DNA of 64,000 nt, taken from NCBI RefSeq assembly GCF_002865585.1, contig NZ_CP025581.1, forward strand, positions 3,472,001 through 3,536,000, read 5' to 3'. The notes under the pieces are model-generated. The model was not told the origin of the DNA and searched no databases. It worked only from the letters and a program-made list of their open reading frames with translations. Position 1 is the stretch's first letter, and each line of letters begins with the position of its first letter. Source of the stretch: Nocardioides houyundeii. Lineage in GTDB: Bacteria > Actinomycetota > Actinomycetes > Propionibacteriales > Nocardioidaceae. This document shows, piece after piece, positions 45,451 to 53,191 of this stretch. The position numbers and the translations under genes are program-made.

Positions 45451-45494
45451 CTACGGATCAGAAGGTTTGGGGTTCGAATCCCTACAGGCGCACA
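45451..45494 (+). repeat. attR (44-bp direct repeat of the tRNA-Arg 3' part)
   Basis: Identical to 33063-33106. The tRNA 5' part is absent here, so this is the right junction, not a second tRNA gene. Confidence 0.95.
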
Positions 45495-45531
45495 GATCAA
45501 GACCGCATGACCTGCTCAAACGTTTCATCCA

Positions 45532-45559
45532 GGGTCGCTCTCCATCCGGGGAGCGGCCC
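45532..45559 (+). terminator. Ancestral tRNA-Arg terminator displaced by the element
   Basis: GGGTCGCTCTCC / GGGGAGCGGCCC, fully paired over 12 bp with G-T pairs and an ATCC loop, followed by TTCTCCGTCTC. It lies 38 bp after attR, the distance expected of a tRNA terminator before integration. Confidence 0.7.
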
Positions 45560-45761
45560 TTCTCCGTCTCAAGAACCGGCCCAAGTTCTCTTCGCGCGCC
45601 GGCGGTCTGGTCCCGGTGATCGCACACCATCCGCGCTGTGCACCGCGTGCTGCGATCCGCGATGAACGAAGCGGTACGCCGCCGCCGGCTCGCTGCGAAC
45701 CCCGCCCTCATCGCCCGCCCACCGCGGGCGAGCAGCGTTCAGCGCGGAGTGGGGTGGGGCA

Positions 45762-47246
45762 TCAGTGGTCGCGACCGTCGGTCTCGAGCAGGCGGAGCCA
45801 GATCTCGCTGATGGTCGGGTACGCCGGTACGGCGTGCCACAGCCGCTCGAGCGGGATCTCGGCGGTGACGGCGATCGTGGCCGCGTGCAGCAGCGCGGCG
45901 ACGTCGGGGCCTACCGCGGTGAAGCCGACCAGGACGTTTCGCTCGGCGTCGATGACCATCCGGGCCTGGCCGCGGTAGCTGTCTGCGTGCAGCGAGGCGC
46001 CGGCGACGGCCCCCAGGTCGTAGTCGGCGACCCGTACCTCGATGCCGGCGGCTGCCGCGGTCTCGGCGGACAAGCCGACGGCCGCGACCTCGGGATCGGT
46101 GAAGACCACCTGCGTGACAGCACGTTCGTCCGCGGTGACCGCGTGCCGTCCCCAGGCGCTCAGGTCGGGACGGTCGCCGCGCGCCCGTGCGGCGATGGCG
46201 TCGCCCAGGGCACGCGCCTGGTACTTGCCGTGGTGGGTCAGCAGCACCCGCGCGTTGACGTCGCCCGCGGCGTACAGCCATCCGCCGTCGACCGGCATTC
46301 CAGCCTCGTCGACCACAGCGAGGGACTCGTCGACGGCGAGCCAGCCGCCCGCGGCAAGGCCGAGGTGGTCGAGGCCGAGGTCCTTGGTGTTGGGCGTGCG
46401 TCCGGTCGCGACCAGGACCTCGTCGGCCGTGACGACCCCACCGTCGCCCATGGTGAGGTGCACAGCGCCCTCGGCGTCACGACGGGCCGCGGTGGCCTCG
46501 GCCTCCAGGTGAAGGGTGACTCCAGCGGCCTCGAGAGCTGTCGCCACGTGCTCGCCGGCGAACGTCTCGACGCCCGGGAGCATCCGGGTCCGGGATATCA
46601 CCGTCACCCGAGAGCCGAGCGCGCTGAACGCGGTGGCCATCTCTGAGCCGACGACACCACCCCCGATGATCGCCAGCCGCTCCGGGACCGTCCGGACGGC
46701 AGCGGCGTCCCGGCTGGTCCACGGCTTCACCTCGGCCAGACCCGGTATCGGGGGCACCTGGGCCGAGGTGCCGGTGGCGATCACGACCGCCTGTCGCGCC
46801 GCGAGCACGGTGGTCGTGCCGTCGGCGTGGGTCACCGTGACGCTTCGGCTGCCGGTGATGCGCCCGTTGCCGCGGACCAGCGTGATCCCCACCCCTTCGA
46901 GCCAGCCGACCTGACCGGCGTCGTTCCAGTCCGAGGCGAACCGGTCGCGGCGACGCAGTACGGCGTCGACGTCCAGCTCGCCACTGACGGCCCGACCGGC
47001 GGCCGGGAGCGCTCGGGCGGCTCGGACGGCGGCGGCGTCGCGCAGCAGCGCCTTGGTGGGCATGCAGGCCCAGTAGGAGCACTCCCCGCCGACGAGCTCG
47101 CGCTCGACGATCGCTGCGGTCAGGCCGCCTTGCACCACCCGGTCGGCGACGTTCTCGCCGGCCGGGCCGGCGCCGATGATGACCACGTCGTACGTCTCGG
47201 GGGCCCCTGCCGCACCGGTGGCGGAACCCGGAGTCGTGGCGGTCAT
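45762..47246 (-). CDS. FAD-dependent pyridine nucleotide-disulfide oxidoreductase
   Basis: 494 residues. FAD site DVVIIGAGPAGENVADR (~20-36); redox-active pair C-x4-C in GGECSYWACMPTK (~53-65), the class I dihydrolipoyl dehydrogenase/mercuric reductase spacing; NAD(P) site LAIIGGGVVGSEMATAFSALG; second FAD motif VLLTHHGKYQARALG region; C-terminal dimerisation domain. The usual HxxxxE end is represented by LERLWHAVPAYPTISE. It is not adjacent to lipoyl enzymes, so the substrate is unknown; a general disulfide or quinone reductase is likely. Its ATG overlaps the upstream membrane gene by 4 nt. TetR operators lie upstream of that gene. Confidence 0.9.
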   Translation of the reverse strand: MTATTPGSATGAAGAPETYDVVIIGAGPAGENVADRVVQGGLTAAIVERELVGGECSYWACMPTKALLRDAAAVRAARALPAAGRAVSGELDVDAVLRRRDRFASDWNDAGQVGWLEGVGITLVRGNGRITGSRSVTVTHADGTTTVLAARQAVVIATGTSAQVPPIPGLAEVKPWTSRDAAAVRTVPERLAIIGGGVVGSEMATAFSALGSRVTVISRTRMLPGVETFAGEHVATALEAAGVTLHLEAEATAARRDAEGAVHLTMGDGGVVTADEVLVATGRTPNTKDLGLDHLGLAAGGWLAVDESLAVVDEAGMPVDGGWLYAAGDVNARVLLTHHGKYQARALGDAIAARARGDRPDLSAWGRHAVTADERAVTQVVFTDPEVAAVGLSAETAAAAGIEVRVADYDLGAVAGASLHADSYRGQARMVIDAERNVLVGFTAVGPDVAALLHAATIAVTAEIPLERLWHAVPAYPTISEIWLRLLETDGRDH

Positions 47247-47827
47247 CGCTCAACGCTCACGTTGCTGCGGTGCAGCCGGAACGCGGAGACCCCGAAGAAG
47301 ATGCCGCCGAGGGTCGCATATCCGGCGAGACTGGCCAGCGAGGCGTTGCCGTCCGAGGCCATGGCGACGAAGCTGCCGCCGGCGAGGACCGAGATCCCGC
47401 CGCTGAGGATCATCGGCCATTGACCGCTGAGGCCGCGGCGCTGGACCGCGACGACCAGCTGCACGACGCCGGCGGTAATCGCCCAGGCGCCCCACACCCG
47501 CAGGACGTCGGGGATCCCAGAATCGATCGCGACGCCCAGCCCGATGGCGGCGGCCAGGCTCAGGGCCATGTTGACGAGGAGCGGGACCCGCTGTCGCGTG
47601 GCGCCCGACGAGCGGAGGTCGTAGACGGCGGCGCCGAGGTCGACGAGCGGATAGAGGACGAGGAGCGTGACGGTGAACGGGTTCAGCTCGGAGGCGCTGG
47701 TGGCGAGCAGGCCTGCCCAGGCGATCGCGAACACGAACCGGGCGGCGTAGAGGTTGCGCAACGCCGAGGTGCTGGTGGCGGGCGCGGGCCGGGCGGTGAC
47801 TGCCTCGGCCTCGGTGAGCTGGGACAT
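47243..47827 (-). CDS. HdeD/DUF308-like membrane protein
   Basis: 194 residues with about six membrane helices (ARFVFAIAWAGLLAT, PFTVTLLVLYPLVDLGAAVYDL, LVNMALSLAAAIGLGVAIDSG, VWGAWAITAGVVQLVVAVQRR, MILSGGISVLAGGSFVAM, LAGYATLGGIFFGVSAFRL), matching the six-helix HdeD/DUF308 type. Its stop overlaps the oxidoreductase start (ATGA). First gene of a two-gene operon divergent from a TetR gene, with a perfect palindrome just upstream. Confidence 0.75.
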   Translation of the reverse strand: MSQLTEAEAVTARPAPATSTSALRNLYAARFVFAIAWAGLLATSASELNPFTVTLLVLYPLVDLGAAVYDLRSSGATRQRVPLLVNMALSLAAAIGLGVAIDSGIPDVLRVWGAWAITAGVVQLVVAVQRRGLSGQWPMILSGGISVLAGGSFVAMASDGNASLASLAGYATLGGIFFGVSAFRLHRSNVSVER

Positions 47828-47860
47828 CGGATCCTCTTTCTCGGGGTGAAGTAGGCGGAT

Positions 47861-47925
47861 AGACCGATCGGTCTCCTTCAGAGTGGGGCACGACGACGCT
47901 GGATGTCAATACCGACCGTTCTATC
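47861..47925. promoter_or_regulatory. TetR operators between divergent genes
   Basis: AGACCGATCGGTCT at 47861-47874 is a perfect 14-bp palindrome within GATAGACCGATCGGTCT. The inverse strand of 47909-47925 (GATAGAACGGTCGGTAT) matches it at 13-14 of 17 positions. They lie before the HdeD-like gene and before the tetR gene respectively. Confidence 0.7.
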
Positions 47926-47962
47926 TGCTAACGTCGGATCCCTACCAACGAGAAGGAAATGG

Positions 47963-48553
47963 ATGTCCGAGGCACGCGCACGACTGCTCAGCACGGCGAG
48001 CCGGCTGTTCTACGCCGAGGGGCTGCACTCCGTCGGCATCGACCGGATCATTGCCACAGCGGGGGTGACCCGAGCGACGCTCTATCGGCACTTCGCCAGC
48101 AAGGACGACCTCCTCGTTGCCTACCTGACGCAGAGCGACGAGATGCTTCGCTCACGTGTTGACGGCTTGCGAGGCTCGGGCGAGCCGACCGAGGACGTGA
48201 TCCGAGCCGTGGCCGAAGCGATCGCCGAGGACATCCAGCGGCCGGGTTTCCGCGGCTGCGCGTTCCTCAACGCAGCGGCCGAGTACCCGGACCCCGCCCA
48301 CCCGGTGCACCGCGCGGTGATCGAGCACCGCGACTGGTTCCTGGCCACGGTCGAAGAGCTGTTCGCCGAGACCGGCAAGCCTGACGCGGGGCCTGCCGCC
48401 CGCCACTTCGTCATGCTGCGCGACGGAGCCATGGCCGCCGGCTGCCTCGCCGACCCCCAGGTCGTCTGCGAGACCTTCCTGCGCGGCGTCGAGGGGCTGC
48501 TCGTCTACCGGAGTCGAGACGATCTGAAAGAAGCTCTACGGCAGCAGGCATAG
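47963..48553 (+). CDS. TetR-family transcriptional repressor
   Basis: 196 residues from ATG 47963 behind AGAAGGAAATGG; an extension to 47903 would cover an operator. N-terminal HTH: RLLSTASRLFYAEGLHSVGIDRIIATAGVTRATLYRHFASKDDLLVAYL. The C-terminal helical domain (FRGCAFLNAAAEYPDPAHPVHRAVIEHR) matches the subgroup with a CxxxxA...E pocket near FRGCAF. The two operator copies in the gap suggest control of itself and the HdeD/oxidoreductase operon. The gap 48554-48727 after it holds nothing recognised. Confidence 0.9.
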   Translation: MSEARARLLSTASRLFYAEGLHSVGIDRIIATAGVTRATLYRHFASKDDLLVAYLTQSDEMLRSRVDGLRGSGEPTEDVIRAVAEAIAEDIQRPGFRGCAFLNAAAEYPDPAHPVHRAVIEHRDWFLATVEELFAETGKPDAGPAARHFVMLRDGAMAAGCLADPQVVCETFLRGVEGLLVYRSRDDLKEALRQQA

Positions 48554-48727
48554 CTGTGCACCCGCGATCGCATCGAGCACCACGCGTCTAGGCAGCCGCA
48601 CAGGCGAAGCGTCGACCGTTGGCGACGGCTGGTCGCTGCGGTTCTTGCATCTCCGGCCCACGTGGCGGGACGTGAAAGCACCGATCGAGCCGACGAAACG
48701 GCGCTCTCGCTTCCCGCGAGCAATCAG

Positions 48728-49485
48728 CTACAACCGCCCGGTGAGCCGGGTGGCCCCCTCGACGACGAAGCGGAGCAGGCCGGGGTCCTCGGGCCGGACC
48801 CGCTCGTCAGAGCCCTGCAGGTAGAGGCCGCCCACCACGAAGGCGGACGAGTCGCGGATGGGGACGGCGAGGGCTGCCCGTCCCAGTCGGGTCTCCTGCC
48901 GCTCGTAGGCGTACCCGGACCGGACCACGCTGCGCAGCTCCTCCTCGAGTCGGCCGTGGTCCACGATCGTGTGCTCGGTGAGGCGGCGCAGCTCGCACTC
49001 CGGCCGGTGCTGCGGGTGGTGCGCCAGCATCACCTTGCCCAGGGCGTTGGCGTGCGGCGCCTGGGCGAGCAGGTCGACGCCGACAATCTCGTGCTCGGGT
49101 CCTGGTCCACCAGGCGCAGCCGGCCCCGGGCGAACGACGCGACGTGTATGCCGAAGCGGGTCTGGCTCCGCAGCTCCTCGGCCACGTCGTGCAGCTCAGT
49201 GCCGGTCCCGCCTCCCGCAGGCTGGACGAGCTCGGTGATCCGGCGCCCGAGGGCGAACCCGGACAGGTCGGGAACCCGCACCAGGTAGCCGTCGGCGACG
49301 AGCTGGTTGAGCATCCGGTACGCCGTCGCCGGGGGCACCCCCGCCAATGTCGCGATCTCCTTCGCGCTGGTGCCGGGGCCGAGCTGGGCGACGGCCTCGA
49401 GCATGCCCAGCGCCTTGCGCACCGCACCGGGCTGACGACCGGTGAACCCGGTCTCGTCCTTCGCCGCGTCGCGCGACGGGCTCAC
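48728..49485 (-). pseudogene. IclR-family regulator, frameshifted
   Basis: ATG 49485 overlaps the permease stop by 4 nt. Residues 1-80 are an IclR winged helix (AVRKALGMLEAVAQLGPGTSAKEIATLAGVPPATAYRMLNQLVADGYLVRV). The effector domain begins (ELRSQTRFGIHVASFARGRLRLVDQDP), then the frame is lost near 49094-49099: the strand reads GACCCGAGCACGAG, where one more C or G would give DPEHEIVGVDLLAQAPHANALGKVMLAHHP and a 252-residue IclR protein ending at 48728. As sequenced, the product stops at 49030. The DNA-binding part is intact, the ligand domain is not. Decay or a base-call error is possible. Confidence 0.82.
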
Positions 49486-51020
49486 GCCGACTCCCGAGGC
49501 CAGCGGGTGGCACGGTCGGCGACGATGCGGTGCCGGCCGTCGTCGCCGAGGACGAGCACTCCCGCTCCCGGCAGGATGTCAGTGGTCTCCACGGTGTCGA
49601 AGACGCCGAGAGTGGCCAGGCTGGCGGGCCGCAGCCGGTGCAGCACGGCGTACCAGACGGTGCCGGCACAGGCGGTGAACAGGACGGTCGCGGGCGCCAC
49701 CCAGAGTCGGTGCAGGACGGCGTCGACCGTGATCGCGACCAGCAGTCCGGCTCCGATCGTGGCCACGGTGATCGCGGCCAGCCGGGTGGCCATCGTCAGC
49801 TCGCCGATCCGGGCCAGGAACCGCCACGACGCGAGCGCGACGAGCGTGTAGGCCACCACCAGAGCGACCTCCACGACGGCGTCGAAGGTGCCGGAGTCGA
49901 CGCCGAGGAACGCGCCGTGCAGCGCGCTGCCGCAGAGCCCCACCACGGTGAACACCCCGACCGCGACGTACGGCGTCCGGAACCGCACATGCACCCGGGA
50001 CAGGGCGTGGGGCAGGACCCGTTCCACACCCATCGAGTACAGCAGCCGCGAGCCGGCCTGGGCGCACCCGACGGTGCAGGCGAACCACGAGCAAGCGATG
50101 CCGATCTTGACCGCCAGCACCACGCCCCACGCGACGCCGGCGTCGACCCCGCCGAAGTAGGCGTCGACGATGACGGAGCCACGACCGAGCAGCGCGGCGC
50201 CGGCGGCGAACACGAACAGCAGGCCGACGATCACCGGTGCCACGAGCACCGTGCGGGTGACGGTCACCAGTGGCCGCTTCGCCTCGGGCCCGAAGAACGC
50301 AGCGCTCTCGAACCCCGCCATGGACAGCACGGTGACCATGGCCAGGAACGGCATCAGGCTCAGCGGGGCCTCCGGCACCGAGACGCTCGCGCTCGCGGTG
50401 GCGCCCGGGGTGCCGACCATGATCGCGACCACGAGCAGCAGCGAGCAGGTCTCGGTGATGAGGATGGCCCGGGTGGCGAAGCGGACGCCCCGGACGGTGA
50501 TCACCATGCCGGCCGCGGCGACCAGGACGATTGCCGCCAGCCACGCGCCGTACCCGTCGACGCCGTGCCCGAGCAGCCCGGCGATGTCGAGCAGGGTCCC
50601 GCCCGCCTGGATCAGCACCGAGACCGAGATGCCCAGGTAGCAGAGCAGCAGGGTCGCGCCGGCCGTCAGCGTGGTCCGCGGGCCCAGTCCCTGGAAGACG
50701 AAGCTGTAGAGCGAGCCGGCTGCCGCGCACCGGCGGGTGAACTGGCTGATGCAGAACGCCACCAGGCCGACGACGGCCGTGGTGGCCGCGATGGTCACCA
50801 GACCGGCGACTCCCGGACGGCGGGTGACCATCCACAGCGCGATGTAGACCATCCCGGTGGCGGGCGCGATGGTCGACAGCGACTGCCCGATCAGGTCGAT
50901 CGGCGAGAGCTGGTGGCGACCCAGCGCGCGCAACGGGCTGAGCACCGGCCGTCCCGTCCGTTCGGTACGCCGCGCTCGGTCGATCGCATCCCGCAGTGCC
51001 GTCGCCACGTCCCATCCCAT
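49482..51020 (-). CDS. APC-superfamily amino-acid/amine permease
   Basis: 512 residues, about twelve membrane helices starting with LSPIDLIGQSLSTIAPATGMVYIALWM, the first APC helix region, and SMAGFESAAFFGPEAKRPLVTVTRTVLVAPVIV, a family helix-6 motif. C-terminal ~60 residues are soluble. It overlaps the IclR gene and is divergent from the mau-like operon 213 bp away. Amines or amino acids are the likely substrates, which fits the adjacent amine-dehydrogenase genes; that link is inference. Confidence 0.85.
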   Translation of the reverse strand: MGWDVATALRDAIDRARRTERTGRPVLSPLRALGRHQLSPIDLIGQSLSTIAPATGMVYIALWMVTRRPGVAGLVTIAATTAVVGLVAFCISQFTRRCAAAGSLYSFVFQGLGPRTTLTAGATLLLCYLGISVSVLIQAGGTLLDIAGLLGHGVDGYGAWLAAIVLVAAAGMVITVRGVRFATRAILITETCSLLLVVAIMVGTPGATASASVSVPEAPLSLMPFLAMVTVLSMAGFESAAFFGPEAKRPLVTVTRTVLVAPVIVGLLFVFAAGAALLGRGSVIVDAYFGGVDAGVAWGVVLAVKIGIACSWFACTVGCAQAGSRLLYSMGVERVLPHALSRVHVRFRTPYVAVGVFTVVGLCGSALHGAFLGVDSGTFDAVVEVALVVAYTLVALASWRFLARIGELTMATRLAAITVATIGAGLLVAITVDAVLHRLWVAPATVLFTACAGTVWYAVLHRLRPASLATLGVFDTVETTDILPGAGVLVLGDDGRHRIVADRATRWPRESA

Positions 51021-51232
51021 CCCCGTCGGATCCGACGGTCCTCGACGCTAGGGCACCGGGATTTCCCCTGTGTAACGCCTGAGAACGCAGCCGACACGCC
51101 AAGTGGGAATTGCGGTCCAGGGCTTCCCAGTCGCTAGGCGCACGATCGTTTCTCAGCCGACATCGTGCCGACCAGATCGTTCTCCACGCTGGTGCTCCGA
51201 CATCAGTGAGGAACGGGCAGGAGGTGGGACCC

Positions 51233-51826
51233 ATGGTCTGGGTGGTGACGTCGTCGGTGATCGGTGGACTGCTCCTGGTCGCCGGTGCGCCCAAGCTGCG
51301 CGACCGAGCCGGGATGCTCCGCGTGGTGCAGGGCTACCGGCTGCTGCCGCCCGCGCTGGAGCGGCACATGGCGCTGGCGCTGCCGTACGCCGAGATCCTG
51401 GTCGGTGCGGTGCTGGTCACCGGGTTCCTGACCACCGGGGCGGCCGTCGCCGCGACCACCCTGTTCCTGGTCTTCTGCGCCGGGCTCTCCATCAACCTGC
51501 TCCGCGGACGACGCGACCTCGACTGCGGCTGCTTCTCGTTCACCGACCACGACCACTCTCCGCGCATCAGCTGGTGGCACGCCGGTAGAGCCCTCGCGCT
51601 GGCCCTGGCGAGCCTCGCCCTCGCCGCGGCTCCGGTCATCTTCGGCGCCAGCTCCGTCGGGCCCGCCGAGCGGGCCGCGGGAACCGCCCTGGCCGGCCTC
51701 CTCCTGGCGGCCGCCTTCGCCGTCGGCGCCCTCCGCTCCGTCGTCCACCTGGGACGGCGGCCGGTGGACGACCACCTGGCCCGCGCCGCGTACGAGCTGC
51801 GCACGCCCGCCACACCCGTCCGCTGA
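51233..51826 (+). CDS. mauE: MauE-like membrane protein (amine dehydrogenase maturation)
   Basis: 197 residues from ATG 51233, with GGCAGGAGGTGGG upstream. Four or five membrane helices in the DoxX/MauE pattern (VVTSSVIGGLLLVAGAPKLRD, ALALPYAEILVGAVLVTGFL, AAVAATTLFLVFCAGLSINLLRGRRDLDCGCFS). The Cys pair DCGC and GR-x-LDCGCFS motif are characteristic of MauE, which with MauD is needed for disulfide formation in the dehydrogenase light chain. First gene of the mau-like operon, 18 bp before mauD. Confidence 0.82.
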   Translation: MVWVVTSSVIGGLLLVAGAPKLRDRAGMLRVVQGYRLLPPALERHMALALPYAEILVGAVLVTGFLTTGAAVAATTLFLVFCAGLSINLLRGRRDLDCGCFSFTDHDHSPRISWWHAGRALALALASLALAAAPVIFGASSVGPAERAAGTALAGLLLAAAFAVGALRSVVHLGRRPVDDHLARAAYELRTPATPVR

Positions 51827-51844
51827 CCCTTCGAAAGGACTCCC

Positions 51845-52486
51845 ATGACCGCCTTCCTGCTGACCGCCGTCACCGTGCTGACCCTGGCGGTGGCGTTCCT
51901 CTTCCTGATGAACCTCGCGCTGGCCCGGGAGATCGGCCGGGTCCAGGTCCGGCTCGGTCCCCTCGGCGCCCGGATGATGGACTCCGGCCCCAAGGTCGCC
52001 GAGTCCGGCCCCTCGTTCCAGGGGCTCACCGACCACCGTGGGCGCGACGTCAGCGTGGGCGGCCACCGCACCAAGCCCCAGCTGCTGATGTTCACCGGGC
52101 CGAAGTGCTCGACCTGCAAGGGCCTGCTGCCCGGCATCAAGGCGATGGCCCGGGCGGAGAAGGACCTCGAGGTCGTGCTCGTCTCCGACGGCTCGCCCGA
52201 GGAGCATGCCGCCTTCCTTGCCGGCAGCGGCATCACCGACGAGCTCAGCTACGTCGACGCCCGCGACGTCGGGATCGCCTACCAGGTGGGCACCACGCCG
52301 TACGGCGTGATCCTCGACGAGCACGGGAAGATCCGCGGCAAGGGACTGTGCAACCACATGGCCCAGGTCGAGAGCCTGCTCAACGCCCTCGAGACCGGCA
52401 CCCCCTCGCTCCAGCACCTGCACGAGCAGTCCCGGGCACGGGCCGCGTCGCGCCCGGTCGACATCGAGCTGACCCGCGTCGGCTGA
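51845..52486 (+). CDS. mauD: MauD-like thiol-disulfide oxidoreductase
   Basis: 213 residues, AAAGGA upstream of ATG 51845. N-terminal membrane anchor (FLLTAVTVLTLAVAFLFLMNLALA, ~3-26), then a thioredoxin-fold domain with the C-x-x-C site GPKCSTCKGLLPG (~93-105), cis-Pro loop VGTTPYGVILD and LCNHMAQVESLLNAL. The order matches MauD, which acts outside the membrane to form or isomerise the many disulfides of the light chain. Neighbours mauE and mauA support this. Confidence 0.87.
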   Translation: MTAFLLTAVTVLTLAVAFLFLMNLALAREIGRVQVRLGPLGARMMDSGPKVAESGPSFQGLTDHRGRDVSVGGHRTKPQLLMFTGPKCSTCKGLLPGIKAMARAEKDLEVVLVSDGSPEEHAAFLAGSGITDELSYVDARDVGIAYQVGTTPYGVILDEHGKIRGKGLCNHMAQVESLLNALETGTPSLQHLHEQSRARAASRPVDIELTRVG

Positions 52487-52522
52487 CGGCGCTCCCCCGC
52501 ACTCCCACGAGATAGGACACCG

Positions 52523-53191
52523 ATGAGCGAGAACAGATACCCGGTCGACGAAGAGACGGTGCAGGCGCAGGCGGACTGGATGGCCGGCGAGGGCGGCAGC
52601 ATGATGAGCCGCACCAGTCGGCGGATGTCCGAGCGCACCTCGCGCCGCTCCGTGCTGGGCAAGATCGGCAAGTGGAGCCTCGGCCTCTCCGGCGTCGCCG
52701 TGATCGGCTCGTTGCCGGTCACCCGCGCCGGCGCCCTCTCGCCGGGTGGTGGGGACACCAGCGCGGACGAGCCCAGGGTGCTCACCTACGACAAGACCGA
52801 CAACGCCGGCGAGTGCGAGTACTGGCGCTGGTGCAACATGGACGGCACGCCCTGCACGTCGTGCCAGGGCGGTGGTCTGACGACCTGCGCGCCGGGCTCC
52901 AAGCCGGGGGCCGAGTTCTGGGTCGGGTGCTGCACCAACCCCGAGGACGGGAAGACCTACCTCATCGCGTACTACGACTGCTGCGGCGCACCCGGCTGTT
53001 CCAACACCTTCTGCGCCGACCCCGAGGCGCAGGCGATCATGTACAACCCGGTGGCCGGCTCGTTCGACCAGGAGATCATCTGGTGCGTCTCGGACGAGTC
53101 GCAGGCCTACACCTGCACGATGGCGCCGATCATCGGCGAGGACTGCCAGGTCCGGCCGAGCGCCCGCCCGAAGGTGGGGGCCGGCTCATGA
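52523..53191 (+). CDS. mauA: Amine dehydrogenase light chain (TTQ-containing, MauA-like)
   Basis: 222 residues. A twin-arginine signal SRRSVLGKIGKWSLGLSG lies at ~40-60, longer than usual ahead of it. The mature part is a MADH small subunit: CEYWRWCNMDGTPCTSCQGG, EFWVGCCTNPEDGKTYLIAYYDCCG and IIWCVSDESQAYTCTMAPIIG. Compared from memory with Paracoccus denitrificans, the TTQ tryptophans (57 and 108 there) correspond to Trp133 and Trp187 here; Asp107, Asp152 and Thr199 match catalytic Asp32, Asp76 and Thr122. The 12 family cysteines plus two more are present. It would oxidise a primary amine to aldehyde and ammonia. Overlaps the heavy-chain gene by 4 nt. Confidence 0.9.
   Translation: MSENRYPVDEETVQAQADWMAGEGGSMMSRTSRRMSERTSRRSVLGKIGKWSLGLSGVAVIGSLPVTRAGALSPGGGDTSADEPRVLTYDKTDNAGECEYWRWCNMDGTPCTSCQGGGLTTCAPGSKPGAEFWVGCCTNPEDGKTYLIAYYDCCGAPGCSNTFCADPEAQAIMYNPVAGSFDQEIIWCVSDESQAYTCTMAPIIGEDCQVRPSARPKVGAGS

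Larger units (their letters stand above)
33063..45494. mobile_element. 12.4-kb integrative element in tRNA-Arg with defence cargo
   Basis: Bounded by 44-bp perfect direct repeats (33063-33106 and 45451-45494) derived from the tRNA-Arg 3' part. The integrase is the first gene inside the left end. Then come an XRE repressor and, divergent from it, an excisionase-like gene and a replication-initiator-like gene, the core layout of phage-inducible islands and of small actinobacterial integrative plasmids. A serine recombinase, MBL-fold protein, type ISP restriction-modification enzyme and Fic protein follow. No capsid, terminase, TraB/FtsK or relaxase gene is seen, so it is probably mobilised by another element. 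AT content is visibly higher than in the flanks. Confidence 0.93.

Noticed and set aside
45451..45494. A second tRNA-Arg gene
   Set aside because: Only the 3' part from the anticodon loop is present; it is the attR copy.
33063..45494. A complete prophage
   Set aside because: No capsid, tail, portal, terminase or lysis genes in the element.
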